Assembly: GCA_022578605.1 (NCBI GenBank)
Contig: MU394084.1
Span: 310,001 to 374,000, forward strand
Origin: Camillea tinctor
Taxonomy: Eukaryota; Ascomycota; Sordariomycetes; Xylariales; Xylariaceae
Length of the DNA: 64,000 bases
Reading direction: 5' to 3'
The translations under genes were made by a program, and so were the position numbers. Positions 37,914 through 49,200 of this stretch are shown one piece after another (position 1 is the stretch's first letter; every line of letters starts with the position of its first letter). The notes under the pieces were generated by a model. The model was not told where the DNA came from. It did not search any database and was given only the letters and a program-made list of their open reading frames with translations.

Positions 37914-38990
37914 GGTGCTGCAAAGATTATAGTTCTTGGAAAGGCACAATGCTGTGTCGTATAGGGAAGTAAGGTGGTTTGGTACGTCGACGATATATGG
38001 TCAGAATGATAAATATGGAGAGTAAAGAAGTTTGGAGATGAGATGAGACTAATGTTGTATACAGAGGACGGGGAGAAAGAATGCACAACAGAATCCTTAT
38101 ATATGCTCCCGTGAATATGCTCTCGGAACCCTTTCTGTTACTTTCCACAACACTCAAGATAGAGTTCTAGGTTTCCCAGAGTTCGAAGCGTAGATATGAG
38201 CATAATTTGAACAGTCATTCGAAATCCTAGAGTTTTCCGCCATTGCTTACTAGATTTAACCTTTCAACCATACTCTAGCTCATCTCACTGTCACAAAAAG
38301 GCGTTATTTTATGTATCGAGTTGAAACCCCCGAGCAAAATTTACTCTTAAGCGTGACTAGGCCGACAATGTCGGATCTATAATTGCGGGTCAAAATAGAA
38401 TTTGTCCAGCATGTGAAACTGGGGCGTGGTATCGAGGGGGTTTCCTTTTTAAAGTTCCCCTGCGTGATCTAAAGGAGATAGACTTACACGAAGAGATGCC
38501 CCCCTATTCAATCGAAAAGAAAAGAAAAATACGCAAAAAGGGGTACAAGAAGATAGGTCTAACTTTATATTTAGACCGGCATCTACCACCACAATCCTGA
38601 ACCTTAGGCGGATGTCCCTGTAATGTAAATGCAGTCCGTACGCCACCTAGATAGCATTTAATAAACGTCAAGGCGTTGAGATGCTCCAGGTAGAAAACAA
38701 GGATAGAAGGAAGAGGGTATGATGCTGAATTCCAATGTCTATATACCGAGCCAGAAAAGATGATTCGTCGTGTGCCGTGTTCAAGCCAGCAGGATTCTCC
38801 GTGCCATTCCCGTGAGACGCCATAAATCAGAGAAAAAGAAATTGTCATATCAACTTTTGAACGTCTGCTGCCAAAACCTTGAGTGTAATATCCACAGGAG
38901 CGCGTGGTTTTTACTTCTCCACCGCCAAGTATGTGTATGGGACCCACCAACTGACACGAATAGGCAGTGCGGAACATATACGCTGATTCG
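37914..38990. other. Intergenic region, two minus-strand genes
   Basis: Holds the promoter of the coiled-coil gene and the 3' flank of the ceramide synthase. A 164-codon ORF at 38504-38998 overlaps the end of the latter in another frame and shows no domain, so I do not call it. Confidence 0.5.
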
Positions 38991-40960
38991 TCAATCAACT
39001 TGTTTCTCGCATCCGATGCGACCGAGCAATTCCTTACGGTCGCTGTGGCCGGGCAGACTGACGCCAGAAGAAGACGCAGCTCGCTTCACGCCTGTTCGAC
39101 GTTCCCATCCTTTGAGATCGATGGACTCGACACCAACTTCTTCCTCGAGGGGCTGTGCCTCTTCATACTCAAACTCCTCTTCCTCCTCTCCCTCATCATC
39201 GCTCCGGACGTCGTCAGCCCCGGTGCCCTTAAGCACTCGAATAGCCACCTTAATGATCATGAAGAACCAGAATATAGTAATAACCTGGAGGCTAAGGAGG
39301 CAGTATAGGAACCCCCAGATGACAGATTCGGAGAAGCAGAGCGCACCCTCAGGGTTGGTAAACGGCTCCAAATAATGACCCCACCCTTCAGGAATGGGGA
39401 ATGGACCGGTGAGGTTGGCGTTGGAACCATGGAAACAGCCAATGGGCATTATCCGAGGTGCGTCTTTCCATATACTGTAGCAGGTCATGAGGTAGAACAC
39501 ATGGCGGGCCAGGAACCACGAAATCATGAACACAACGAAGGTAGCATCGCAAAGCGTCGTGTATCCCACATATTTTAGACATTTGGCCAGCTGGTAAAAA
39601 GTTAGCTATTAGTATATATATATATCTATACGTGTATAAGGGGGGCTGCATCTACAGGGGCTAGTCAGCTTACTGGGAGGAATAGGTCAACGACATCCAT
39701 GAGCACCAAAATTAAGTGACCAACACGGATATGGTGGTAGCAATAAGAGGCGGAAATCAGGCTGATGGTGATGAAATGATGGCTCAGCATCTGCCAGTGG
39801 TCTTTCCGGCGCTCTTCAATGTTGATAACAAGAACTTGCTGTAACCAGAAGGCCCACTGAGCCAGCAGGTATGCCTTCATAGGGCCGTCCAATTCTCTGT
39901 TAGGCCAGTCTGTCCAGAGCTCTTGCAGGTTCAGGTAGTACGGCGATTTACAGTACATATACTACATATAATGGTTAGGCTCGCATCTAGAGCAATAAAG
40001 GTGTATTTGGGGGAAGGGGGAAAGTGAACATACCAGACCAGCAGACCAGAACACAACATAGTAGATCAGCAACCAAGCTTGCTCGGAAAATCGAGTAATC
40101 TCCTTCCTCTTCGATATCCCCCAGTGCCTAGCTAGAGGGGCCAGGAGATGCTCCATGAAACCAGCACGGAGCCCGGTGAAGAGAATAACGCAGAAAGATA
40201 TGAAGTAGGAATCATCTCGGCCAATCGCATAAGCACCCGACGTGGGATTGTAGTAGGAAAGGGTGAAAAACTTGGGGGTATGCTGGCGCGCCTTGGGGAT
40301 GAAGGTGTGGGCGAGAAAGATCAAGGCAATGAGGTTGAAGGAAAAACCTAAGGGGACGCAGGCGAATTTAGCATGATTCCTCAAAGCCCCCCTCAAAAAG
40401 GGGAATTCTAAGCTGACAGGGGAAAGTAGTTCTGTTCGATGCTGACGCTGCAGCTTGCAGATGCAGTGGAACACGCCGCTTCGTCATGGTGGTTGACAGC
40501 ATAAGAGCTGTCCCTCAAAAACATAAAAATAAAATAAAATAAAAATAAAAATAAAAAACCGGGTTGGGGTTGGAGTTGAAGCCATAGTTCCAGTCTAGTT
40601 CTATAGTTGGCACATACCGGTCTGATTCTCGAGAAACCAACGGGCCAGGTTCTTCATAGGCCCGTCACCTTTCCGCTTAACTCTCCGAATCAAAACTTTG
40701 TTGTTGCTGGTCTGCATATACAGGGGACCGTTCATCGAATTTCGCGATTGCACCGAGGGTCTAGTGTAATAGGTGGAATGGGCGGTTGGACTCGTGGGAG
40801 TCTTGAGTCTCTCGATCCTAGGTTCCATAACGAGGGTGGTTCCAGTTATCTGGGGAGTAGGAGCTGCATCATCTAGGGTATTCAAACCGGTATTCGTACT
40901 GGCGTTGCTAGGGGTATTGGTGTTGATATTGGTATCGACCTCGGTTATAGGTTCAGCCAT
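38991..40960 (-). CDS. lag1: Ceramide synthase (LAG1/LAC1, TLC domain)
   Basis: Four exons on the minus strand: 40960-40618, 40347-40034, 39961-39674 and 39590-38991, giving 514 residues. Junctions restore ENQTGFSFNLIALIFL, YMYCKSPYYLNL and LAKCLKYVGY, all family-like. The enzyme N-acylates sphingoid bases with acyl-CoA to make (dihydro)ceramide in the ER membrane. About 110 polar residues precede the multi-pass TLC domain. The Lag motif is clear: WTDWPNRELDG, NIEERRKDHWQM, the essential histidine pair H280-H281, and DVVD at 308-311. The C-terminal tail is very acidic (near residue 420 onward), as in other fungal ceramide synthases where it may be phosphorylated. Intron 1 is unusually long (270 nt) and carries AAAAT-type repeats. 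Filamentous fungi usually have two or three paralogues; which one this is cannot be decided here. Confidence 0.95.
40523..40558. repeat. AAAAT-type simple repeat in lag1 intron 1
   Basis: Alternating AAAAT and AAAAAT units; T-rich on the transcribed strand of the ceramide synthase, within its first intron. Confidence 0.85.
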
Positions 40961-43132
40961 GGTTTGGTTCAATCTTTGGCGGGGTGCATCAACGGGATAA
41001 CGAGAAAGAAAAACACTTCTAGAGAGGCGTATAGAGGCCAATTGAGTTAGTCAAGGTCAACACAGCTGGTTGCCAGGTAGGTATTCCCTCTAATGGTCCG
41101 GGGTTGGGCAGTACGGTTGTGGGCGCAGACTTGGTGAAGCTCTTAAGTTCAGCGATACACGGTAACGAATGTTTTTTTTTGTGACCCAACGGCCTCTGCT
41201 GTGAACAAGATAGAAATTTTGAATAACGCAGCAGAAGAACTCCGTGATTAAGAAAGACACAGAGAGGAGGAGAGAAGCAAAAAAAGAATGTCTCTTATAA
41301 AGGGCCCCGAAGGGAGTAGGAGAAGTAGGAAGAAGAAGAGGAGGAGGAGAATAACATGTGTAGTTAGTAGGACATAGGATTGGTTCTACCTTAGGTTAAA
41401 TCTGGAAAGGAAAGCGGTTTTTGAAGGTGTTGTTGAATCGAGAGGGTGGACCCGCGACCTTTTACAGTCTTTTTTCTTATTCAATTCCTTGATAGGCGAT
41501 TGGGAAAGACTCACTTATACAAGGGCGGTCAAAGCGGTGTATGGGGCAATGCGAAAAGTAGATAAATAAATAAAAAATAAAATAAATATAGGTATTATAA
41601 AATATATCAGAGAGAAGAAAAAAAAAGGAGGGGGTGGTGTTTAAAAGGGGAGGGGGGAAAAGAGGATGTTACCTAACCTAATGATAGGTAATTCAGGTGT
41701 TGTAGTAGTAGTTGTAGTTCCAAGTCGTAGCTTAGTACCAGCATTACCTAGTAGTTAGATAATAAGGTAGGTTACACTAATAACGCTATAGTACTGGTAG
41801 GTAGAATATAAATGGTGTGGTGTAAAAACGTGTCAACTAAGGTGGTGTAACTAGAGGGTGCACTGCATACCCAGGTACAGTACATACCCAACCGCCTAAC
41901 CTTCCCTGTAGGGCCATGGAAGAGAGAATGAGAAGACCCCTATTTCCAATGAAGAGCAAGGACTACCTTACTCCATTTAGCGGGAAGCCACCTATCAAGA
42001 AAGACATTTTAGCTAAGAAACCTACCTAAAGTACCTGAGCCATCCTAGCCATCTCGATCGATGCCTGACCTTTACCTTTCCAACCAGAGTTCATAGTTTT
42101 CAGCAAGTAAGATCCATAGAAGGGAAAACAAAAGCCAAAAAGGGAAAAGAAGAAGAAGAAAAGGAAGATAAACCACACTTAACCCGCCAATTAAAATAAA
42201 AATAAAAATAAGTGCATTGACTTTATTCACCAGAATTATCTCTATAATTCCAATATATGTACAACTACAAGTTCGATCTAAAGCTCTCTCATCAAGCTAC
42301 GTGTTCTATCAATACATATACACTACATATACACTATAGTAGATACATAACTGAACTTACTTGTTACCCATTGCGTCAACAGCAATATACTAACATCAAT
42401 ATATTGCTCTATATGGTTAGAAGTTATAATAAGTACTACTATATGACGTCCCAGCCTACTTTAAAAAAAAGTAGAACATTCTCTTCCCGCCATCTAACTA
42501 ACACCTTAGGTATGCAACTTATTAACCACACATTAAACATGTCATATGTGTTTTAAATATGCAATAGACATACAACATCGGATGCATAAACTTGTCTCTC
42601 CCCTAAATACCTACAAGCTCATACTACCTCGCTACCATATCGTAATGATGTATAAAACAAAAACAAAAAATAGATATCCACCTCCCCCTCTTCTTCCCCC
42701 CTTCTTCTATTCTCCCCTCCTCCTCCCCACCCCTCCTTGTTTAAGATCACATTGGAACCCAGCAATCGTCTAACTGAGTTTGAGCATGATATCAGGTTCC
42801 GTTTCATCACAAGAGCTCCCCCATTAGCTAACGATTTCCTATGTCAGCTGTTCTTCCCCCCCCGCCTCCTTGAGCTGCCAAGCGCCTACCCAAAACGGCC
42901 GAGAGCCCGCAGTGGTTGGCAAGTCTTAGGCTAGATCTTGGACCAATGAGACAAGTGGCAGAGGAAGCTCTCGTTGCATCTCTCGTGGAGAACAGTTTGG
43001 CGGACTCCGTCTTGCCGAGCAAAGTAGTGGCTTTGCGAATACAGCAAATACTTACACTACACTGCGTTGGCTTGATGGGATGGGATGTATGTATTGTACA
43101 TATGTAGGTAACCTAGGCAGGTAGGTATATGT

Positions 43133-43360
43133 TTACACTAGTTTGCGTCCTCCGGCCTTAGCAAATGAGCCTTCGTAGATCTCCCACAACCTCGCATTAT
43201 CGTTTCTGTCTGGCAAGAACTGGCTTGGGGAGAGGTCTGGGGCCGTAGATCTCAATTCGGACATGGGGGTGGTTCTGATTCTGGCATCTGGGTAAGGATT
43301 TGGTTTTCTTTGGTTGTGCTTCCGGGAACGAAAATGCAAGCAAGCCTGATAGATCGGCAT
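43133..43360 (-). CDS. Possible small protein, 75 residues
   Basis: Short single-exon ORF with balanced, coding-like composition. The second half (SELRSTAPDLSPSQFLPDRN, then a segment with WEIYEGSF) looks more protein-like than surrounding chance ORFs. No family recognised, no signal peptide, no membrane segment. It could be a genuine small gene, a terminal exon, or chance. Confidence 0.25.
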   Translation of the reverse strand: MPIYQACLHFRSRKHNQRKPNPYPDARIRTTPMSELRSTAPDLSPSQFLPDRNDNARLWEIYEGSFAKAGGRKLV

Positions 43361-43720
43361 CTATTAACTAAAGGAGCTTAGGGCTGGTTTAGGGGCTCAA
43401 ACAACAAAAAAACGAAGGTTCACGATATAGACCATACCTACCTAGTTACACTACATACATTAATACGCTACATACCTAGGTAAACACTATGTATCCATAT
43501 GATTCTTACGTATCATGAGCTGAGCATTATTATAAGTTACCTGAAGCAGGTAACCTAGTGCCAAACTAATGCAAGTTGGACGGGAACTACAGAGTTGCAA
43601 ACATCAATCAATATGTCGGATTCCTCGGTTCCAAATGCCTTAACTAAACACATCCTCAAGAGCAGGTTTACCATATAGGAGATACTATCAAGCTTACACA
43701 CATCAACTTACTTTAGTCCT

Positions 43721-43768
43721 ACCTAGGTAAAGAGTATGTATATCAATAACCTTTACCTTTACCTAGGT
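43721..43768. repeat. 12-bp inverted repeat around TACCTAGGT
   Basis: ACCTAGGTAAAG at 43721-43732 is perfectly complementary to CTTTACCTAGGT at 43757-43768, separated by 24 nt. Each arm itself contains the palindrome ACCTAGGT. Confidence 0.9.
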
Positions 43769-43916
43769 TAAGTATTAAGTAGCTTGTACCCGGTGCACGG
43801 TATACATTCCAGCATTACACTAATAAGTAACACGGACAGGCCAAGCTGACAGTCCAAGGTAACTTAACCATCGTAGCACAGTACGTACGATACCTCATAG
43901 CATTGATCCTACACTT

Positions 43917-44005
43917 AGAAGGTTCCTTCCATCCACTGGCTGATAGGTAGAGTGTAGATACCTATCAGCCTATCAAAGGTTATATGGTATATCCTGGAAC
44001 CTTCT
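43917..44005. repeat. Nested inverted repeats
   Basis: An inner perfect 12-bp inverted repeat (GGCTGATAGGTA at 43938-43949, TACCTATCAGCC at 43959-43970, 9-nt loop) lies inside an outer perfect 10-bp pair (AGAAGGTTCC at 43917-43926, GGAACCTTCT at 43996-44005). Could form a cruciform or RNA hairpin about 480-560 bp upstream of the Bax-inhibitor ATG. Confidence 0.9.
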
Positions 44006-44478
44006 CAACTTAATAAGCCAATAAGCTCAACGGGGTGCAAATGCAACCAATTAAAGAGCTATGGCCTTTACAAAAAGCACGTGGCGCGAACCAATTTGGA
44101 ACCTTAAAGTTATGGAAGCCTGGACCTGGGGGGCGATCTGACGCCACTGTGAATGTACATAGTTACCAAACCAAACTAGCACAGCCTCTTCCCAACTCTC
44201 TCTCTCTCTCTTACATTCTCTTCCATTCCCTTTCTTCAACAAACCCCGCGCTTCGTTCATTTTTTATTTTTCGTTTTCGGGCTGTTCCCTTCGAATGAAC
44301 TTCAACTTCATCGCCAAAAACCTAGTTAACCTAGTAGGGAAATAATCATCATCCATCGCATTCCGTATTCCACAGTCCGCATTCCCGCAATCCGCGAAGC
44401 CGTGAATAAAACGAAAGCGCATAATATAATATAATACAATACAAAAACCACAACCAACTAAGCGCTTGATACCATACC

Positions 44479-45402
44479 ATGGCCGCCAACACCAAGTATG
44501 CGCCCGCGCCCACCCAGGACCCCGACGAGGGCACCTGGTCGCAGCCGCCGCCCTCATACCAAGCCGAAGCGACGTCCTCCTCCTCCCCGGACCTGTTCGG
44601 CGCCGCCCCGCGCAGCAGCGAGGACAACATCCCCGACGACTTCAAGTTCGGCGGGTCCGTCGCCGAGGCCACCGTCGACATCCGCAACCAGTTCATCCGC
44701 AAGGTCTATACCATCCTGACTGCTCAGCTGCTCGTCACCGCCGTCGTCAGCGGCCTCAGCTTCTGGTCGACCGGCTATAGGCAATGGGTTCAGGGTCACC
44801 CGCTCATGGTTTGGGTCTCGGTACGTTTAGGATCATCCCCTCCCTTCTTCTCCTCTACTCCCTACTCTCTTCTTCTTTTTGCTAACGACTGTGTCTCTTT
44901 CTCATATCAGGTCTTCGGTTCCATGGCCTTTATGCTTTTGACCTACTGGAAGCGCAAGTCGTACCCGACGAACCTGCTCTTCCTCTCTATATTCACCCTG
45001 TTCGAAGCGCATGCCATCTCGGTCATCGTGTCCTTCTACAAGACGCAAGTCGTGCTCAACGCCGTCATCCTCACCGGCGGCATCTTCATCTTCCTGACCG
45101 CCTTCGCCTGCCAGACCAAGTACGACTTCACCTCCTGGATGCCCTACCTGTTCGGCGCCCTCTGGGGCCTGCTCCTGTTTGGCTTCATGGCCGCTTTCCT
45201 CCCTTACAGCAGCACCGCCGAGCTCGTCTACGGCGGCCTCGCCGCCCTTATCTTCTCCGGCTACATCCTCGTCGACACCCAGCTCGTCCTCCGCAAGCAC
45301 CACGTCGAGGAGGAGATCGCCGCTGCCATCAGCCTCTACCTTGACATCATCAACCTGTTCCTCGCCATACTGCGCATCCTCAACAGCCAGAGCAACAACT
45401 AA
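44479..45402 (+). CDS. bxi1: Bax inhibitor-1 / LFG (TMBIM) family membrane protein
   Basis: Two exons, 44479-44820 and 44911-45402, give 277 residues. The 90-nt intron has donor GTACGT, a GCTAAC branch site and acceptor ATCAG; its length is a multiple of three and it contains no stop, so the unspliced frame is open for 307 codons. About 70 polar, Pro/Ser-rich residues precede the family signature IRNQFIRKVYTILTAQLL, then seven hydrophobic segments, with FSGYILVDTQL near the end and a closing run resembling LYLDIINLFLAILRIL. These proteins are ER, vacuolar or mitochondrial calcium-leak channels linked to stress and cell-death control; yeast Bxi1/Ybh3 is the usual fungal reference. Splicing is preferred because the insert would fall in a loop between membrane segments and reads as typical intron sequence. 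Confidence 0.94.
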   Translation: MAANTKYAPAPTQDPDEGTWSQPPPSYQAEATSSSSPDLFGAAPRSSEDNIPDDFKFGGSVAEATVDIRNQFIRKVYTILTAQLLVTAVVSGLSFWSTGYRQWVQGHPLMVWVSVRLGSSPPFFSSTPYSLLLFANDCVSFSYQVFGSMAFMLLTYWKRKSYPTNLLFLSIFTLFEAHAISVIVSFYKTQVVLNAVILTGGIFIFLTAFACQTKYDFTSWMPYLFGALWGLLLFGFMAAFLPYSSTAELVYGGLAALIFSGYILVDTQLVLRKHHVEEEIAAAISLYLDIINLFLAILRILNSQSNN

Positions 45403-47402
45403 AGGGCTCTGCATGTCGTTGATGGGATTTCGAAGGGGGGCGGAATGGGCAGGTATGGAAGGATGAGGCGTATGCAAAGGCGGGAAAACGGGACGTCAAT
45501 GTGTAGGAAGTAAGGAAGGATGGGAGGAGGAGTATGGGTTTTTGCAATTATTACCCTGGGACTGTTTTTTTTTGTTGGATGGGACGGGATTGTTTTAAAC
45601 CAAGAGAAAAACAGAACAAATCATTCATTTGTAATTTAAAGGTAGTTAAGGAGAGATTGTTATTTTCCCTCCCTTACACTACTTTTCCTTACCCTTTTCT
45701 TCTTCTCTCTCGTTGTTGATTTAAGATATTGGGATTAGGATAGGATTTTTAAGGGAAGGGGGGTTCATCAAACCCACTGCGTAGGCTAGGTGAATCCGAG
45801 AAATACTTGGATCGCGGGAATAGTTAGGAATGGGCAAGAGAAGACAGATTAAGAAGGAAAGGAAAAAGAATTTCACTCCATTATACGAAAAGGACCTTCA
45901 AAGTGTGGTCTTTTTTCTTTTCTCCTATTTACTGGAACATGTGTTTCTTTCCTATGTTTGCACATTGAGATGATCATCTGCTCTTCACTAAACTGCTCGA
46001 CTTAATGTCTCCTCCCTGCCCTCCTTCTAAATACTAGGCAATGTAGTAAGGTTCCAAGGGCAAGTAAAGCTAGGCAGAGAGGTTTGAATCGATTCGTTGA
46101 AGACAGCGGAGGAACGACTGAAATACATACATACAGTACGGGGTACGACTCGTACGTATTGCCATTACAAAGGGAGTAAAAAGTAGATTACGCGGAGACG
46201 AGAGAGAAATACTATCAAGGCCCTGCGTACTTAGAACTTGCTCTCTCGCGCTTTATGAATAGCGACACGAATCAATACGTGGAAAGAAAAACAGACGTAT
46301 AACATAGACTCTTATCACCACATACCGACTTATGTCCCGCGAGAAGTCTCCCCTTCCATCCTATCCCCAGGCCTGTCACGTAGTCATACGCTACACCCTC
46401 TCCTCGCCTCTCTTTTCTTTTCTTCCACACCTCCCATCCTATCCTATCCTACCCAACCCCAGCTAAATCATAGCAAAAAATCCACCAAATCCCCTTCCCT
46501 TTGCCATTTGAAACCACCCCAATTCACCCATACAACACGCCCATGCCAAAACAGGAGCACTGCCTTATTCTCTTCCACTGTATGAGAAGAAGAAAACAAG
46601 AAGGGTCTTAGAAGAAGACATGGATAGGTGGATGCTTAAGATAAGAAAAACATCAACCCCCCCCCCCTTCCTCACCAACTAGTTAAGCATCCATAATCAA
46701 TTTCACAACTCTGCATTCAAACCAAAGCCAAAGTCTACTTTGCACAAAATTTCATCTAGGATATCAAAAAAAAGGAGTCTTTTGTATTCTGATATCTGCA
46801 TTAGAAGGGACACTAGTACTAGGAGAAGAAAGGGCGTGGAAGATGTAGTAGTGTAGTAGTAGTTGTAGTAGTAGTAGAAAAAACCGACTACATAAGTAAC
46901 AAGAGGTAGGTGTGAGACGGGGTAATAAAAAAAGAGACATTAACTCTCTCTAGCAAAGATATAACAGACAGACAGCAGGCGGGTAGGGCGGTCAACTCTC
47001 CCTATCCCACCATTAATTCTCATCATAATATGATGCCATGTTGACGTGTGGGCTCATATGAAAAAAAAAAGCGGGAAGCCAAGTAATTTTTTTTTCTGTG
47101 CTTTGTTCCTCCATTTTTCGCAGTTCATCGATTTATCATGCTTCTTTTTCCGGGGGATATCAACCTCTCTGCCTGGTTCTTATTCCTGACAAATCCACCA
47201 AACCTTCTACTATTCACGCATCGAATAAGCCCATTAAGCTGTATTGATTTTTTTAATCGTATAACGTGTCATATCGGATGGGCGCGTTCTGAGGATTTGA
47301 GGATATCAAACACCCAACGCCCCCGATTCGTATGTTTTGTTGTCTGGCCACCGATACACCAGAAAAGGAAGTAGAAGCAGAAAGAGGATAAAGTCGGTAT
47401 GC
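45403..47402. other. Intergenic region between convergent genes
   Basis: 3' flanks of the Bax-inhibitor gene and the septin gene. Contains a GTAGTA-type repeat at about 46840-46880, a C-run near 46660 and several T-runs. No gene supported. Confidence 0.5.
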
Positions 47403-49200
47403 TTAGTTGCCATCGTGTTCGCCGTTGGCCTCGGGGGCTGCGGCACTGGTGCCGGCAGCAGCAGCAGCAGCTTCTCGTTGCATTCTTGCCTCGATCTCGC
47501 GGAGCTGGGACTCGCGGGCCAGGAGCTCCTGTCTCTTCTCGTTGATCTCGCGCTGGACCTTGACTTCGATCTCGCGGAGCTTCTCCTCCTCTCGGCGGAG
47601 CTGCTCCTCCTTTAGGCGGACAGACTGAGAAGCCAAATCCTCAGGGTTCATGGAAGAATCACTAAATAAAATTAGTCTATGGGCACAAAAAAATAAGGGT
47701 AAGGGAAATAAAGGGAACGCATACACTCCAGCACCGCCCTCGACACTCTTGCTAAGCTTCTCGGTACGGTAGTTCTCGTAAAGGAAGTCGTGGGTGATCT
47801 CCTTCAGGTCGGCAAGATGGCTGTGAAGCAGGGCTGATCGGATAGCCAAAAAATCGGAGTGGCGAGGGTTGTCAACCTCAACAACACCCCAGGGGTACTG
47901 TCGGGCACGCACTTTACGGCCACCAATCTCAATGACGTCCTCGGAACCAACAATAGCGAAGGGCATAAGACCTCTAAGCTCGGCGTTCTCTTCAACCGTG
48001 TCCTCATCATCCTCCTCGATATCGTAGGGGAAGTTGTAGACAGGGATGCGGTAGTGCTCAATATCCTCCATGACAAGCTTCTTGGACTCAGCCAACTCGG
48101 CGGGGGTAAGCGAATCGGCACGGCCAATAACGGGGATAACGTTGACACGGGGGGCAAGACGCTTCATCAGCTCAATGTCGAGTTCTCGGAGACTGTGTAA
48201 GGTCATGGTAAGTGACAGGTGCCTATACAATGGGAAAGGGGGTTTCAACGAACCCATGACCAGTAGGGGTAATAAAGTACAGCATGGCGTGCACACGGTT
48301 GTCCCTGAATCTGGGGTTACGCTTGATACGCGACTCCTCGGCCAAGATGTCGTCATATTGTCTCTCGAGATAACCAACGATCTCTGAGAAGCTATATGGG
48401 GTTGTCAGGTTAGCATCTAGCAAGTAGGTTCGCATTCAGGGTTCTTTTCGTTCATCTTTACCTTGCTTCGTTGTCAATTTGGTCGCCAAAGCCCGGGGTG
48501 TCGACAATGGTCAAGGAGATACGAGTGCCCTCCTCGTCCAGCTCGAGCTCTAGTGGGGTGGATATCAGCTAAGGCCAACTAGCATGACTCGAGTTGGTGG
48601 TCAACATACCGACGGTGATGGGCTTGATCTTGACACCATCCTCGAGATGGGCGACATCCGCATCCTCGGAGTCCTTGTGGGTCAGCACACCCTTGCTGCA
48701 GAGCGTGTTCACGAAGGTGGTTCTTCCTGAAGAGTGGGAAGTAATGTCATTAGCATCATGGTTGAAGATCCAGATAGGGGGAGGGGATAGGATATGCCGT
48801 ATACACTTTACACGTCATGGTCGTCGTTGTCATGGTGTGGCACAACAACGCGTCAGGAGAGAGACGGTGTAAAGGGGCCAAGGAGTAGGAATTGGAATTG
48901 CAATAAAATGAGTATAGGTACGTACCTGTTCCCGAGGCACCGCAGACCATCAAGCAGAACTGGATTCCCTTCTTCACATTCTTCTTCCGGCGGATCATCT
49001 TCTGGGAACGCATGGCGAACGGATTAGCTGAGGCAAGACAAGGCAAACAGAGAGAGGTAGGTGTGCGGGCTGGTGGATTAGGATGGATTGTTTGTTGACG
49101 ATGTTTATGAGCAACGGGCGAAGAAGAAAAAAAAGAAGCCGAAGCAGGAAATTAGAGGCCCATTAGAATAGGGGAATAGACTTACGGCTGGGGACGACAT
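47403..49200 (-). CDS. aspA: Septin, Cdc11/AspA type
   Basis: Seven exons on the minus strand: 49200-49186, then an exon starting at 49001 (or 49027) and ending 48926, 48726-48610, 48549-48462, 48391-48254, 48192-47725 and 47661-47403; about 386-395 residues. Septins are GTP-binding proteins that assemble into filaments at septa, hyphal tips and infection structures. Visible motifs are the P-loop GASGTGRT (G1), DTPGFGD (G3), GRAD (G4), a basic stretch RRKKNVKKG before G1 and a C-terminal coiled coil ending in an Ala-rich tail. Split codons at the junctions restore the family sequence. The first exon encodes only MSSPA. Its strong donor (GTAAGT at 49185) is in phase with the acceptor at 49003 but not with the one at 49028, which would add NPFAMRSQ; an upstream-shifted weak donor GTCTAT would allow the longer form. 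Cdc11/AspA assignment rests on the G1 region; septin identity is secure. Confidence 0.92.

Larger units (their letters stand above)
40961..44478. other. 3.5-kb divergent intergenic region
   Basis: Separates lag1 (-) from the Bax-inhibitor gene (+). It holds simple A- and AT-rich tracts (41560-41640, 42170-42210), three TACCTAGGT-type palindromes between 43473 and 43769, and nested inverted repeats at 43721-44005. The 300 bases before the Bax-inhibitor ATG are CT-rich, then AC-rich, as expected for its promoter and leader. Confidence 0.5.

Noticed and set aside
38504..38998. 164-codon ORF at the 3' end of the ceramide synthase
   Set aside because: Different frame from the gene, no domain; probably 3' UTR and flank.
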